Positions 24,283-33,190 of a DNA stretch of 64,000 nt are shown here, piece by piece. Both the position numbers and the translations under genes were made by a program. The first letter of the stretch is position 1. The number at the start of each line of letters is the position of its first letter. Under the pieces are notes generated by a model that was given only the letters and a program-made list of their open reading frames with translations, ran no database searches and was not told the DNA's origin. This DNA is from Pseudobdellovibrio sp. (GTDB taxonomy: Bacteria > Bdellovibrionota > Bdellovibrionia > Bdellovibrionales > Bdellovibrionaceae), in contig JAJFMT010000001.1 in assembly GCA_020696855.1 (NCBI GenBank), positions 1-64,000 on the forward strand, read 5' to 3'.

Positions 24283-25404
24283 CTAACCGATTTCAGAAAC
24301 TTCAGTCAGCATTTTTTCGATGGCTTCAATGGCTTTTTTATTCTCATATGGCAGCCCAACCGTCATTCTCATGAGGGTTCGAAAGCCGTAATTTTGAACA
24401 GGTCTCAGAATAAGCCCTTTTTTAAGCAAATTTTTATGAACTTCTTCAGAATCTCTCTTCGTTTCGAATAAAACAAAGTTAGCTTCTGAAGGGTAATATT
24501 TTAAATTTAAGCGGGTCAGCTCTTTATAAAAATAATCCAAACCTTCCCAAACTAATTTCTGCGAACTCTTGATATATTCTTTATCTTCCAGTGCGGCCAT
24601 TCCCGCTACTTGCGCCAGCTCGTTTACATTAAACGGATTGCGGACACGGTTGTAATATTCAAGAACATATTCCGGCGCCAGCATAGCCCCAAGTCTGAAG
24701 CCCGCCATGCCGTACACTTTTGAAAACGTTTTGATAACAATAACGTTTGAGTAGTGACGGTAAAATTTTGCCGCTTCCCGGAACTCAGGATTTCTTACGA
24801 ATTCGGTATAAGCTTCGTCGAAAACAAGCAACACATCGTCGCGGTTTCCAAGACGCACAAGGAACTCATCGAGTTCACGGCCCGCAACTAAAGTTCCTGT
24901 CGGATTATTCGGGTTCGGAATAAAAATAATTCTGATTCCTGCTGTCGGGTTATGAAAAAAATAATCGGCAATTGCTTTTAAATCTAAAGTCAGATCAGGC
25001 TTCATCGGAACGGTTTTAACTTTTACCCGCGCAGCCTGCGCACAAACCTGATACGCAACGAACGCCGCTTTTGATGTAAGGATCGCATCGCCCGGCTCGC
25101 AAAATATTCGGATCAAAAGATCAATGATTTCATTGGAACCGTTGCCAATTGCGACTTGCGTGGCAGGAACGCCCCACACCTTAGAGATTTTTTGTACCAG
25201 ATCGTAACAAGAGGGATCCGGGTAGCGGTGCTGAATTTTAAGATGGGATTCAACCGCCTCTATAGCCTTGGGACTAGGTCCTAACGCGTTCTCGTTGCTG
25301 GCCAGTTTGATAACTTCAGATAATCCATATTCTCGCTGGGTTTCTGAAATGGGCTTCCCTGGCTTATACGGGATTAAATTTAGTATTTCCGCCGAAACTT
25401 TCAT
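24283..25404 (-). CDS. hisC: Histidinol-phosphate aminotransferase
   Basis: PLP-dependent class I/II transaminase that makes L-histidinol phosphate. The PLP lysine lies in VIKTFSKVYGMAGFRLG and the N-terminus has KPISETQREYGLSEVIKLAS, then NENALGPSP, which is HisC-like. Phenylalanine or tyrosine aminotransferases are close relatives and cannot be excluded. I take ATG 25404 (373 aa) rather than the earlier TTG at 25449, whose extra residues look like non-coding leader. Not in a his operon; the next gene is cmk. Confidence 0.88.
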   Translation of the reverse strand: MKVSAEILNLIPYKPGKPISETQREYGLSEVIKLASNENALGPSPKAIEAVESHLKIQHRYPDPSCYDLVQKISKVWGVPATQVAIGNGSNEIIDLLIRIFCEPGDAILTSKAAFVAYQVCAQAARVKVKTVPMKPDLTLDLKAIADYFFHNPTAGIRIIFIPNPNNPTGTLVAGRELDEFLVRLGNRDDVLLVFDEAYTEFVRNPEFREAAKFYRHYSNVIVIKTFSKVYGMAGFRLGAMLAPEYVLEYYNRVRNPFNVNELAQVAGMAALEDKEYIKSSQKLVWEGLDYFYKELTRLNLKYYPSEANFVLFETKRDSEEVHKNLLKKGLILRPVQNYGFRTLMRMTVGLPYENKKAIEAIEKMLTEVSEIG

Positions 25405-25474
25405 GATTGACCCTTTACTCTCGAATGCATAACATACCGGATACAACAAAAGAAAGCTTGAGTTAATCTTTATT

Positions 25475-26788
25475 ATGCCGAAACCTGCAATTGCACTCTA
25501 TCTGGGCGAAACCTATGCTTCCCTTGGTATTTTTAATCGCGCAAGCGGTGCGATTCAGTTTGAAAAGTCAGTTTTCTTACCTCAGGTCTCTTTAAAAAAT
25601 TTACTTTCACAGGCTAAAAATAAGTTGCAAGAGCTTCAGCTCGATAGCGAAGGTGTTTCCGTTTTCGTTGTCACAAATTATTTTGACCGTCTGAAGCAGT
25701 TTCGTCTTGGCGGAAGCATTTCGCAGGTCATTGCTAAGGGATTTGAAAATTCATATAGCCTTAAAGATTCAAAACTATTATCGCTTGCGGCATCGCAACT
25801 TATCATCACAATTGAAAATGAAAATGTTGATACGTCCTTTCTGCAAAGCGAATTGGACCGTGTAAAAAAAGTAAATCCCGACTTGAACAAAGTGGTTATC
25901 GCATTGCCTGAAAGCAAATTTACATCTGCTCAGGTTGATCAGATCGTCAATTTCTTTACGGCAGCAGGCCTTAAAATATTTTTATGTGCCCAGCCTCACA
26001 ATCAAAGCGAACTTCGCAAAACTTTGTTAAATGCCGGAAGCGAAGGAACCCGCGAAGAGGTTTCTAAAGATTTGTCTGAGGCTTTCGGCGCTAAAACAGA
26101 AATTTTTTATTTTTGCCATAATGGCTTTAAAAGCAAATTTGAAAATGCAGAGCTTTTTAACAGCTCTAACAATTTTTTCGCGCACTGGCTGAAAAAAAAT
26201 AATCTGAATCACGGCGCATATTTCGATGTTGAAACTTTTAAATTTTTAAAAAACCACCCTGCTGCCAACTGGGAAAGCCCATGGGGAACGATTCCAATCG
26301 ATCACTTTGATCAGACAGAATTTGAGGTTCACCCGTTTGCAGAGCTTAAGTTAGATCAGCTTTCAATGCTGTCATTTGACAAAAGCAGTATTCAGCTTGA
26401 GCCGGGCCCTGTCGTTGCCGGCCGTGCGATCAAACCTTTGGTACTCGATTTGTTCTGGCAAGAGTTAAAAGACAACGGATTTTGTGCCGGGTTATTTTCA
26501 GCGTTGGCGCAGGACAATTTGAAATCTAAAATTCAGAATATTTTCTCTGTACTTGAAAAAGGGCAGAAGAGCTCTTCTCTTTTTGTTTCCGGCGATGAAC
26601 TGAAAAATCAAATTCGCAGCGCCATTCATGCTCAGGTGGACTTACTGGCCTCAGGTGAAGCGGTTCGTTTTTACGGGCCTTTGGCTGATGTCTTTAAAAG
26701 CCCCCGTCATAAACCGAAAGAAAAATCTTTTTCATGGCCGCAGGAAATTATCGCTATGGCTGAAGCTAATGGAGGATTACCTTCATGA
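25475..26788 (+). CDS. Divergent HyuA-like (hydantoinase/oxoprolinase A) protein, probably inactive
   Basis: 437 aa against about 690 in usual HyuA proteins. The order of recognisable blocks follows HyuA: YLGETYASLGIFNRASG aligns with the ATP phosphate-binding DxGGTxTD segment, VFVVTNYFDRLKQF with the TTVATNALLERKG region, VVIALPESKF and FLCAQPHNQSELRK with the pre-core Ser/His region, and PWGTIPIDHFDQTEFEVHPFAE plus QLEPGPVVAGRAIKPLVLD with the C-terminal MVDIHTIGAGGGSIA and GPACYGRGGTEPTVTD parts. The GGTSTD catalytic site is replaced by DVETFKF. This is my reading by eye, not a search. It overlaps the next gene as ATGA. Confidence 0.55.
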   Translation: MPKPAIALYLGETYASLGIFNRASGAIQFEKSVFLPQVSLKNLLSQAKNKLQELQLDSEGVSVFVVTNYFDRLKQFRLGGSISQVIAKGFENSYSLKDSKLLSLAASQLIITIENENVDTSFLQSELDRVKKVNPDLNKVVIALPESKFTSAQVDQIVNFFTAAGLKIFLCAQPHNQSELRKTLLNAGSEGTREEVSKDLSEAFGAKTEIFYFCHNGFKSKFENAELFNSSNNFFAHWLKKNNLNHGAYFDVETFKFLKNHPAANWESPWGTIPIDHFDQTEFEVHPFAELKLDQLSMLSFDKSSIQLEPGPVVAGRAIKPLVLDLFWQELKDNGFCAGLFSALAQDNLKSKIQNIFSVLEKGQKSSSLFVSGDELKNQIRSAIHAQVDLLASGEAVRFYGPLADVFKSPRHKPKEKSFSWPQEIIAMAEANGGLPS

Positions 26789-28029
26789 ACGGGCTTCAAC
26801 TGAAAAATCAATTTGAATTACTGACCAAATTTTTTAAATCCTGCTCTGTCGTTAATGCGGACGGAACTTTATTGTATTCAAAAGATCAGGGGCGCCACAG
26901 TCTGACGACCACCCGCCTGGTTGCATTTCAGATCGTTAAAAAATATCTGCAGCCGCAGCCGCTCGACTTTTTTGTTTTAAATGACCCGGAAAACGGCGGC
27001 TTTCAGCTTACAAAGCAGATTTTTATCGCCGCTCTTCAGCCGAATCTATTTTTAGTCTGGGATGAAGACTTTGAGGCGATTGACTTTAAAATCCCGCCAA
27101 CTCCTTTGTTTGATAAAGGTGTCCGTAACGAATTTGTGTGGAAGGCCCTGGTTGAAAACCGGCCTTACTCTCCAGCTTTAGAAGTGTTTATCAACCAGCA
27201 AAAAGCTAAGGCCGACGCTTTACTGAAAATGCCTCAGTTTCTTGATTCAGTTTCTGCAAATAAAAATCAGCAGGACTGGCTTAAAGTTTCGCAGGAAGTA
27301 TTTAACGTTTTATTTAATACGAAGGCTCAAAGCAGCGGCGAAGCTCACTTCAAAATGGCTCCGACACAGATGATAAAACTGAAGTTGACCGTTGAAGAAA
27401 AACAAAATGTAAAAATGTTCGTACTTGATATGACGAATACGAACTTAGCCACTGATTTTCATGCGGCTTCGCACGTTTTTGAAAGTGCTGCTGTTAAAAA
27501 AATTATCGACTTTTACGGCTTTGCTGAATTCTTCAATCAGTCTATTCTTGATAAAATTAAAATGATTTTACCGCCGCGTTCGATCGTTTCTAAACCGCAC
27601 GCGGAAGGCCTTCATAACATCAGCATTCAGGCGATCGCATCGCAGCTGTGCGAACATTTGCTGGCTCAGTTCAATAACCCGAGCAGAAAGTCCCATACAA
27701 GCTTTCAGTACTCTAATTTTTTGAGCTTCAAAGTTCAGTCCGGTAATTCGTACTACAATAATCTGATCACCAAACAATGCGCCACAATCGACTGCGTCGA
27801 GGCCCTTGCGAATTCACACAAAATAGAAGTTAAAACGATGCGCCGTCTTGAAAACCGCAGCCACATACAGTTTGAAGTTAAGTGTCAGGAAGAGCTGACA
27901 TTAACAGTCGATAATAAGTACGACATCGAGAGCAGCGACATTAAGCTGAAAGTGAACGGCAAACCACAGGTGCGCGGCTGCCATAAGCTGGTTAAGAGCG
28001 ACTTGGTTGAAATTTCCTGGGAATTCTAA
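26785..28029 (+). CDS. Divergent HyuB-like (hydantoinase/oxoprolinase B) protein
   Basis: 414 aa against about 520-600 in usual HyuB. DFFVLNDPENGGFQLTKQIF closely tracks the HyuB NDPYxGGTHLPDxxxxxPVF block, SVVNADGTLLYSKDQGRH tracks its N-terminal AxxDxxGRLLxQ region, and ILPPRSIVSKPHAEG aligns with the HyuB segment PxGSxLNPxFPAAxxxG; the AxxQLCEHLLAQFN run follows the VxDxLLGALAQ helix. The motif HHADIGG that HyuB uses after the NDP block is missing. The C-terminal 120 residues have no counterpart I recognise. Coupled to the HyuA-like gene by ATGA. Confidence 0.55.
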   Translation: MNGLQLKNQFELLTKFFKSCSVVNADGTLLYSKDQGRHSLTTTRLVAFQIVKKYLQPQPLDFFVLNDPENGGFQLTKQIFIAALQPNLFLVWDEDFEAIDFKIPPTPLFDKGVRNEFVWKALVENRPYSPALEVFINQQKAKADALLKMPQFLDSVSANKNQQDWLKVSQEVFNVLFNTKAQSSGEAHFKMAPTQMIKLKLTVEEKQNVKMFVLDMTNTNLATDFHAASHVFESAAVKKIIDFYGFAEFFNQSILDKIKMILPPRSIVSKPHAEGLHNISIQAIASQLCEHLLAQFNNPSRKSHTSFQYSNFLSFKVQSGNSYYNNLITKQCATIDCVEALANSHKIEVKTMRRLENRSHIQFEVKCQEELTLTVDNKYDIESSDIKLKVNGKPQVRGCHKLVKSDLVEISWEF

Positions 28030-28141
28030 GGCGACCCTTCGGGTTCGTCCCAGCTAGCTTCGCTAGCGGGAATCCCTTCGGCATTTTAAGGCGACCCTTC
28101 GGGTTCGTCCCAGCTAGCTTCGCTAGCGGGAATCCCTTCGG
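28027..28141. repeat. Two tandem copies of a 60-bp element with TTCG hairpins
   Basis: Positions 28027-28081 and 28087-28141 are identical over 55 bases and spaced exactly 60 bp. Each unit has several stem-loops with TTCG in the loop: CGACCC/GGGTTCG, AGCTAGC/GCTAGC and a GGGAATCCC-type stem. The copies sit between the convergent HyuB-like and ilvA genes, overlapping the last 3 bases of the former. They could act as a bidirectional terminator or be a short repeat element copied in tandem. Confidence 0.8.
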
Positions 28142-28144
28142 GAC

Positions 28145-29350
28145 CTACACAAACTTAGCGCCCCATCTTTGAAGGGCTTCACGAATCTGCTTAATGTGAT
28201 CATGGCTGGTCGTCTCAATCACGATATCAATTTTAGTTTCTTTCAGGTTCAGGCCGGTTTGAATCCGGTCGTGATGTACTTCTAAGATATTAGCTTTGTG
28301 CTCGGCCAATATTTTCGTTAAGTGGCTGAGGCTGCCGGGAATATCTTTTACGATCACTGACATTTCACTGAGACGTCCGCGCTGAATCTGACCGCGCTGG
28401 ATAATCTGCGAAACGATGTTCAGATCAATGTTTCCACCACTGACCAGCACGCAATTCTTTTCACCAAGCTTTGCTTTATGCGAAAGAACAGATGCCAGGG
28501 CCGCGGCCCCTGATCCTTCTGCAACCGTCTTCACTCTCTCAAGTAAAAACACAAGAGCTTCCGAGATCTCATCTTCGGTAACCGTCACCACATCGTCTAC
28601 ATATTTTGAAATAAAATCCTGGTACATGGCCTCGCTTGGCGCTTTAATCGCAATACCGTCTGCGATCGTTGCGAGACTTCCCGGCACGTTAATCACGTGC
28701 TTTTGTTTGAAAAGCTGATACATCGAATCTGCCGCTGCGGCCTGCACGCCGATAATTTTAATTTTCGGGTTCAAGGCTTTTAACGCAACCGAAATACCGC
28801 TGATAAGCCCGCCACCGCCGATCGGAATGATCATGGTATCCATTCCTTCGATCTGCTCAAATACCTCAAGGCCAATTGTACCCTGGCCGGCGATCACCTT
28901 CTCGTCTTCATATGGGTGAACAAAGGCGTATGATTTTTCTCTGGCTAATTGATAAGCGTACTCTTTTGTTTCATCAAAACTTTGACCGCGTAAAATCACT
29001 TCAGCACCGTAGCTTTGTGTGCCTTGCACCTTCATCAACGGAGCTGTTTCCGGCATCACGATAACCGATTTCACTTTATTTAAACTGGCACTGAGCGCGA
29101 CACCTTGCGCGTGGTTTCCGGCTGAACAGGCGATTACACCGTGTTTTTTTTCAGCTTCAGAAAGCGAGGCTATTTTATTTGATGCGCCTCTGATCTTGAA
29201 ACTTCCTGTGCGCTGATAATTTTCTAATTTAAAATAAATGTCTTTGCCCGCAATTTTTGTACACGAGCTGGAATGATCTACTGGAGTTCTGACGATGGTT
29301 TCTTTAATGACCTTATGTGCGGCCTTGATGTCTTCAAAAGTGACTTTCAT
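28145..29350 (-). CDS. ilvA: Threonine dehydratase with C-terminal ACT-like domain
   Basis: 401 aa. PLP enzyme that converts threonine to 2-oxobutanoate for isoleucine synthesis. The PLP lysine is in GSFKIRGASNKI (about residue 51), the phosphate-binding Gly loop is PIGGGGLISG and the C-terminal ~75 residues form an ACT-like domain (VIVKDIPGSLSHLTKILAEH). The form has a single short ACT domain, like the TdcB/IlvA short class in Gram-positive and deltaproteobacteria, rather than the long E. coli IlvA with two ACT-like regions. It follows tpiA after 46 bp. Confidence 0.92.
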   Translation of the reverse strand: MKVTFEDIKAAHKVIKETIVRTPVDHSSSCTKIAGKDIYFKLENYQRTGSFKIRGASNKIASLSEAEKKHGVIACSAGNHAQGVALSASLNKVKSVIVMPETAPLMKVQGTQSYGAEVILRGQSFDETKEYAYQLAREKSYAFVHPYEDEKVIAGQGTIGLEVFEQIEGMDTMIIPIGGGGLISGISVALKALNPKIKIIGVQAAAADSMYQLFKQKHVINVPGSLATIADGIAIKAPSEAMYQDFISKYVDDVVTVTEDEISEALVFLLERVKTVAEGSGAAALASVLSHKAKLGEKNCVLVSGGNIDLNIVSQIIQRGQIQRGRLSEMSVIVKDIPGSLSHLTKILAEHKANILEVHHDRIQTGLNLKETKIDIVIETTSHDHIKQIREALQRWGAKFV

Positions 29351-29396
29351 GACATCAGTTTATGCTCAATTCAGTCCGGTAGCAAGAGGCCGCGGC

Positions 29397-30143
29397 TTAA
29401 ACAGCTGTGCAGATTTTAAGAAACGAATCGGGCTGCAAAGAAGCCCCGCCGATCAAGAATCCGTCTACATGTGGAATCTTTAATAGTTCCCCTGCATTAT
29501 CGGGCTTCACACTGCCCCCATAAAGCAACTGAACGTTTCTGAATCCCTGAGATGAAAGATATTCAGAAAGTTTCGCGTGAACCTCGGCCACTTGTTCTTT
29601 TGTTGCGACTTTTCCTGTGCCGATGGCCCATACAGGTTCATAAGCAACGATCAACCGCTGGTCTTTGTTAATTTCTTTTAACCCGTTTTGCAGCTGAGAA
29701 AAACAAATCTCTAAAGTTTTGCCTGCCTCACGCTGAGCAAGTGTTTCCCCGATACAGAACACCGGTAAAATCTGTAAGTTTTGCAACAGAGCCACTTTTT
29801 TATTGAGGTGATCGTCCTGCTCTTTAAAAATCTCACGGCGCTCACTGTGCCCGACAAGTGCAATCTGCGACTTCAGAGCTTTTGCCACTTCGGCCGAGTT
29901 TTCACCGGTAAAGGCTCCTGATTTTTCAGAGTAAATATTTTGCGGGCCGAATTGGATATCAGTCCCTGCACAAAGGCTTGATACAGCCTCAAGCGAAATA
30001 GCTGACGGGAATATCATGATCTCACGGCCTGAAAAAAAATCAGGAATTTTAAAAATTTCGTTCTTAAGTTTGATTACAAAATCACGTGCTTCTTCAGGAG
30101 TTTTATTCAGCTTCCAGTTGGCAGCGAAGATTTTTTTACTCAC
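29397..30143 (-). CDS. tpiA: Triosephosphate isomerase
   Basis: 248 aa. Interconverts dihydroxyacetone phosphate and glyceraldehyde 3-phosphate. Active-site Lys in AANWKLNKTPEE, His in LVGHSERRE, Glu in VAYEPVWAIGTGK and the phosphate loop YGGSVKPDN are all present. GTG start at 30143, 2 bases after the pgk stop, so the two are translated as a unit. Part of the gap-pgk-tpiA glycolytic block. Confidence 0.97.
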   Translation of the reverse strand: MSKKIFAANWKLNKTPEEARDFVIKLKNEIFKIPDFFSGREIMIFPSAISLEAVSSLCAGTDIQFGPQNIYSEKSGAFTGENSAEVAKALKSQIALVGHSERREIFKEQDDHLNKKVALLQNLQILPVFCIGETLAQREAGKTLEICFSQLQNGLKEINKDQRLIVAYEPVWAIGTGKVATKEQVAEVHAKLSEYLSSQGFRNVQLLYGGSVKPDNAGELLKIPHVDGFLIGGASLQPDSFLKICTAV

Positions 30144-30145
30144 GG

Positions 30146-31378
30146 TTACACCGGAACCTGTTCGCTCTGTTTACGAGGGCGCAGAACTTCAAGGCCCGGA
30201 AGCTTTTCACCCTGAAGATATTCAAGGCTGGCGCCTCCGCCTGTTGAGATGTGAGACATTTTATCCGCGTAACCTGAAGCTTCAGCTGCCGCTGCCGAAT
30301 CACCACCGCCAACAATTTTAAGAGCCTTCGATTCAGCCAAGGCTTTTGCGATGGCAAAAGTTCCTTCGCAGAAAGCTTTGTTTTCAAAAACTCCCATCGG
30401 GCCATTCCAGAAAACAGTTGCCGCGTTTTCAAGAGCGACAGAATAATTTTTTACAGTTTTAGGGCCGATATCCAGCCCCATGTAGTTCTCATCAATTACG
30501 GCTGAAGAGGTCACTTTTTTATTTTCAACATTGCCGAACTCAGTTGAAACAATATGATCAACAGGAAGCAGTAACGATTTGTTACGGGCTTCGATTCTTT
30601 CAATCATTTCTTTTGCGTATTTAAGTTTGTCGGTTTCTACAAGAGATTTTCCAACCGGAATATTCTGCGCTTTTAAAAATGTGTAAGCCATCGCTCCGCC
30701 AATGACAAAGCCGTCAACGATATCCATCAGCTTTTCAATAACAGCAATTTTGTCTGAGATCTTAGCGCCGCCCAGAACCGCAATATACGGTTTTTTCGGT
30801 TTGTCTGTCAGACTATCAAGCATTTTAATTTCTTTTTCGATCAGGAAGCCAATGCCTTTTCGTGGCATGATTTCAGGGAGCGCATGAATACTAGCGTGAG
30901 CGCGGTGGCTGGCACCGAAAGCATCGTTAATATAAATGTCACTGTAGCTGGCCCATTGCTGCGCCAGTTGCGGACTGTTTTCTGTCTCGCCTTCATCAAA
31001 ACGCAGATTCTCTAAAAGAATAATCTGGTTTTTCATGTTGCCGTAAAGAATGTGTTTAACACCTTCAGAACTTGGCTCTTCCATCAACACGACTTCACGG
31101 TTCAGAAGCTCTGTTAAGCGCTTCGCCACAGGCTCCATCGAATATTTTTTGTCATCTGCAGATTTAGGGCGGCCCAAGTGAGAGGCCACGATCAGCTTAG
31201 CGCCTTTTTCAAGACAATAATTGATCGTCGGTAGGCTCGCCGTAATTCTGGTTTCGTCTGTAATTTTTGTTCCTTCTAACGGAACATTTAAATCCAGGCG
31301 CAAAAATACGGTTTTACCTTCGAGTTCGAAATCTCGAACTGTTTTAATTCCCTTTAATCCGGCAGATGGAACAGACAT
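30146..31378 (-). CDS. pgk: Phosphoglycerate kinase
   Basis: 410 aa. Transfers phosphate from 1,3-bisphosphoglycerate to ADP. Recognised by FLRLDLNVPLEG, SHLGRPK, the domain-linking region with VIGGAMAYTFLKAQ, FWNGPMGVFE and the nucleotide-binding GGGDSAAAA followed by HISTGGGASLEYL. Typical length. Next to gap and tpiA on the same strand. Confidence 0.97.
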   Translation of the reverse strand: MSVPSAGLKGIKTVRDFELEGKTVFLRLDLNVPLEGTKITDETRITASLPTINYCLEKGAKLIVASHLGRPKSADDKKYSMEPVAKRLTELLNREVVLMEEPSSEGVKHILYGNMKNQIILLENLRFDEGETENSPQLAQQWASYSDIYINDAFGASHRAHASIHALPEIMPRKGIGFLIEKEIKMLDSLTDKPKKPYIAVLGGAKISDKIAVIEKLMDIVDGFVIGGAMAYTFLKAQNIPVGKSLVETDKLKYAKEMIERIEARNKSLLLPVDHIVSTEFGNVENKKVTSSAVIDENYMGLDIGPKTVKNYSVALENAATVFWNGPMGVFENKAFCEGTFAIAKALAESKALKIVGGGDSAAAAEASGYADKMSHISTGGGASLEYLQGEKLPGLEVLRPRKQSEQVPV

Positions 31379-31401
31379 GATTAATCCTTTACCCTACGTT
31401 A

Positions 31402-32403
31402 CTATTTACCTGACATGTATAAGGCCATGTCCACCATGCGGTTTGAAAAGCCGCATTCATTGTCGTACCAAGAAAGAACTTTAACTGTTTTACCCTGAAC
31501 GACCATCGTTGTTTTAGCATCAACGGTTGATGAGAACGGGTTTCCGTTAAAATCAACGCTGACTAATTCTTTTTCTTCAACAGCTAGAACGCCTTTGAAA
31601 GGTCCATTTGCAGCGGCCGCCCTTAAAGCATCATTGATCGCTGAAACGGTTGTTTCTTTCTTCGCCTGGAACGTGAAATCAACCAGGCTCACGTTTGGAG
31701 TCGGGACACGAACTGAAATACCGTCGATTTTGCCTTTTAATTCAGGCAACACTAAACCAACCGCTTTGGCTGCGCCAGTTGTTGTCGGAATCATTGAAAC
31801 TGCGGCACTGCGAGCGCGGCGAAGATCTTTGTGAGACGCATCTAAGATGCGCTGATCGTTCGTGTACGAGTGAATGGTCATCATTGTACCGCTTTCAATT
31901 CCAACAGCATCGTTCAGTACTTTTGCTAAAGGAGCCAGGCAGTTTGTTGTACAAGAAGCGTTTGATAAGAACGTGTGCTTGCTTGAATCGTACTGAGTGT
32001 GATTGATGCCGTATACAACAGTCAGATCTACGCCGTCAGCCGGTGCAGAGATCATCACTTTTTTTGCGCCTGCAGTAATATGTTTTTGGTAATCATCTTT
32101 ACCTTTTAAAGCGCCGGTACATTCCATAACGATTTCTGTTCCCCACGCCTTCCATGGAATTTGTGCAGGATCTTTAGTTTGTGAAACCGGAATTTTCTTA
32201 CCGTTTACGATTAAGTTTTTTTCGTCATGAGTGACATCAGCATCGTAGATCCCGTGAGCTGAGTCGTATTTTAACAAATGCGCAAGACCTTCTACGCTAT
32301 CAAGAGTGTTGATACCAACGATATCGAGTTTTTCAAAACCAGCACGAAAAAATATACGTCCGATGCGGCCAAAACCATTAATTCCAACTTTTACTTTAGA
32401 CAT
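31402..32403 (-). CDS. gap: Glyceraldehyde-3-phosphate dehydrogenase
   Basis: 333 aa. NAD-binding N-terminus KVGINGFGRIGRIFFRAG, catalytic cysteine in SNASCTTNCLAPLAKVL, the S-loop with TTTGAAKAVGLVLPELKGK and the C-terminal SWYDNECGFSNRMVDMALY are all typical. The length matches class I GAPDH. Its 5' end overlaps the tatD stop by 8 bases. Part of the glycolytic run followed by pgk. Confidence 0.97.
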   Translation of the reverse strand: MSKVKVGINGFGRIGRIFFRAGFEKLDIVGINTLDSVEGLAHLLKYDSAHGIYDADVTHDEKNLIVNGKKIPVSQTKDPAQIPWKAWGTEIVMECTGALKGKDDYQKHITAGAKKVMISAPADGVDLTVVYGINHTQYDSSKHTFLSNASCTTNCLAPLAKVLNDAVGIESGTMMTIHSYTNDQRILDASHKDLRRARSAAVSMIPTTTGAAKAVGLVLPELKGKIDGISVRVPTPNVSLVDFTFQAKKETTVSAINDALRAAAANGPFKGVLAVEEKELVSVDFNGNPFSSTVDAKTTMVVQGKTVKVLSWYDNECGFSNRMVDMALYMSGK

Positions 32404-33190
32404 TTGAGAGTCCCTTTCCTACCAGTTTAAAAAACAATTTCTCTGCGTTTTTTTTAGTTTGTTCACTTAAAGTTTGCAAGCTTACATTCTTCAGATCTGC
32501 AACAACTTGCGCCGTATGAACGACATAGGCCGACGTGTTGCTTTTACCTCTCATGGGGACCGGCGCCAAAAACGGAGCATCGGTTTCGACGTGTAAACGG
32601 TCCAGAGGCAAAATATCCCGTACGATGCTTCTAAGGCTGTCAGCATTTTTGAAAGTCACCACACCTGAGATCGAGATGTTGTAGCCTAAATTCAAAGCTT
32701 CACGCGCCAGAAACTCCGTGCCGGTGAAGCAGTGAATAATGCCTTTTACGCGGCCTTCGAATTCTTTGAGGATTTTTACAGTGTCTTCTTCAGCATCACG
32801 TGTGTGAATCTCCACCGGAAGGCCAACGTCCGCTGCAATTTGAAGCTGCTCTCTGAAGGCCGTCAGTTGTTCTTCTTTGGGTGACTGGTTGTAGTAATAG
32901 TCCAGGCCGATTTCACCGATCGCCACCACTCGCGGGTGCGAGGCATTTTTGCGCAAGAAATCACCGACTTCAGAGTTGTATTTCACACCGTCGTGCGGGT
33001 GAACACCAATGGTACAGAAAACGTGCGGCGCGAATTTTTCAGCTAACTCAATGACCAATGGCAAATCTGCGGGTTCAGTTCCGATTGTAATCAGACGTTT
33101 TACGCCGGCATCCTGTGCCTGGCGAAGAGCTGCTTCAGGGCCACCTTCTAAACGGTCCAGATGCGTGTGTACATCAATCCATTCGAGCAT
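32396..33190 (-). CDS. TatD family metal-dependent hydrolase
   Basis: 264 aa. TIM-barrel DNase of the TatD/YcfH class. The metal ligands are in DVHTHLDRLEG (HxH), IGEIGLDYYYN (Glu), HTRDAE and HCFTG, then ETDAPFLAPVP (Asp). Most resemble YcfH/YjjV. It often follows holB, as here, and overlaps holB by 17 bases. Role in DNA repair or fragmentation is inferred for the family. Confidence 0.93.
   Translation of the reverse strand: MLEWIDVHTHLDRLEGGPEAALRQAQDAGVKRLITIGTEPADLPLVIELAEKFAPHVFCTIGVHPHDGVKYNSEVGDFLRKNASHPRVVAIGEIGLDYYYNQSPKEEQLTAFREQLQIAADVGLPVEIHTRDAEEDTVKILKEFEGRVKGIIHCFTGTEFLAREALNLGYNISISGVVTFKNADSLRSIVRDILPLDRLHVETDAPFLAPVPMRGKSNTSAYVVHTAQVVADLKNVSLQTLSEQTKKNAEKLFFKLVGKGLSNV

Noticed and set aside
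28027-28141. The 60-bp tandem repeat as a CRISPR array
   Set aside because: Only two copies, with no variable spacer between identical units, and no cas genes in the window.
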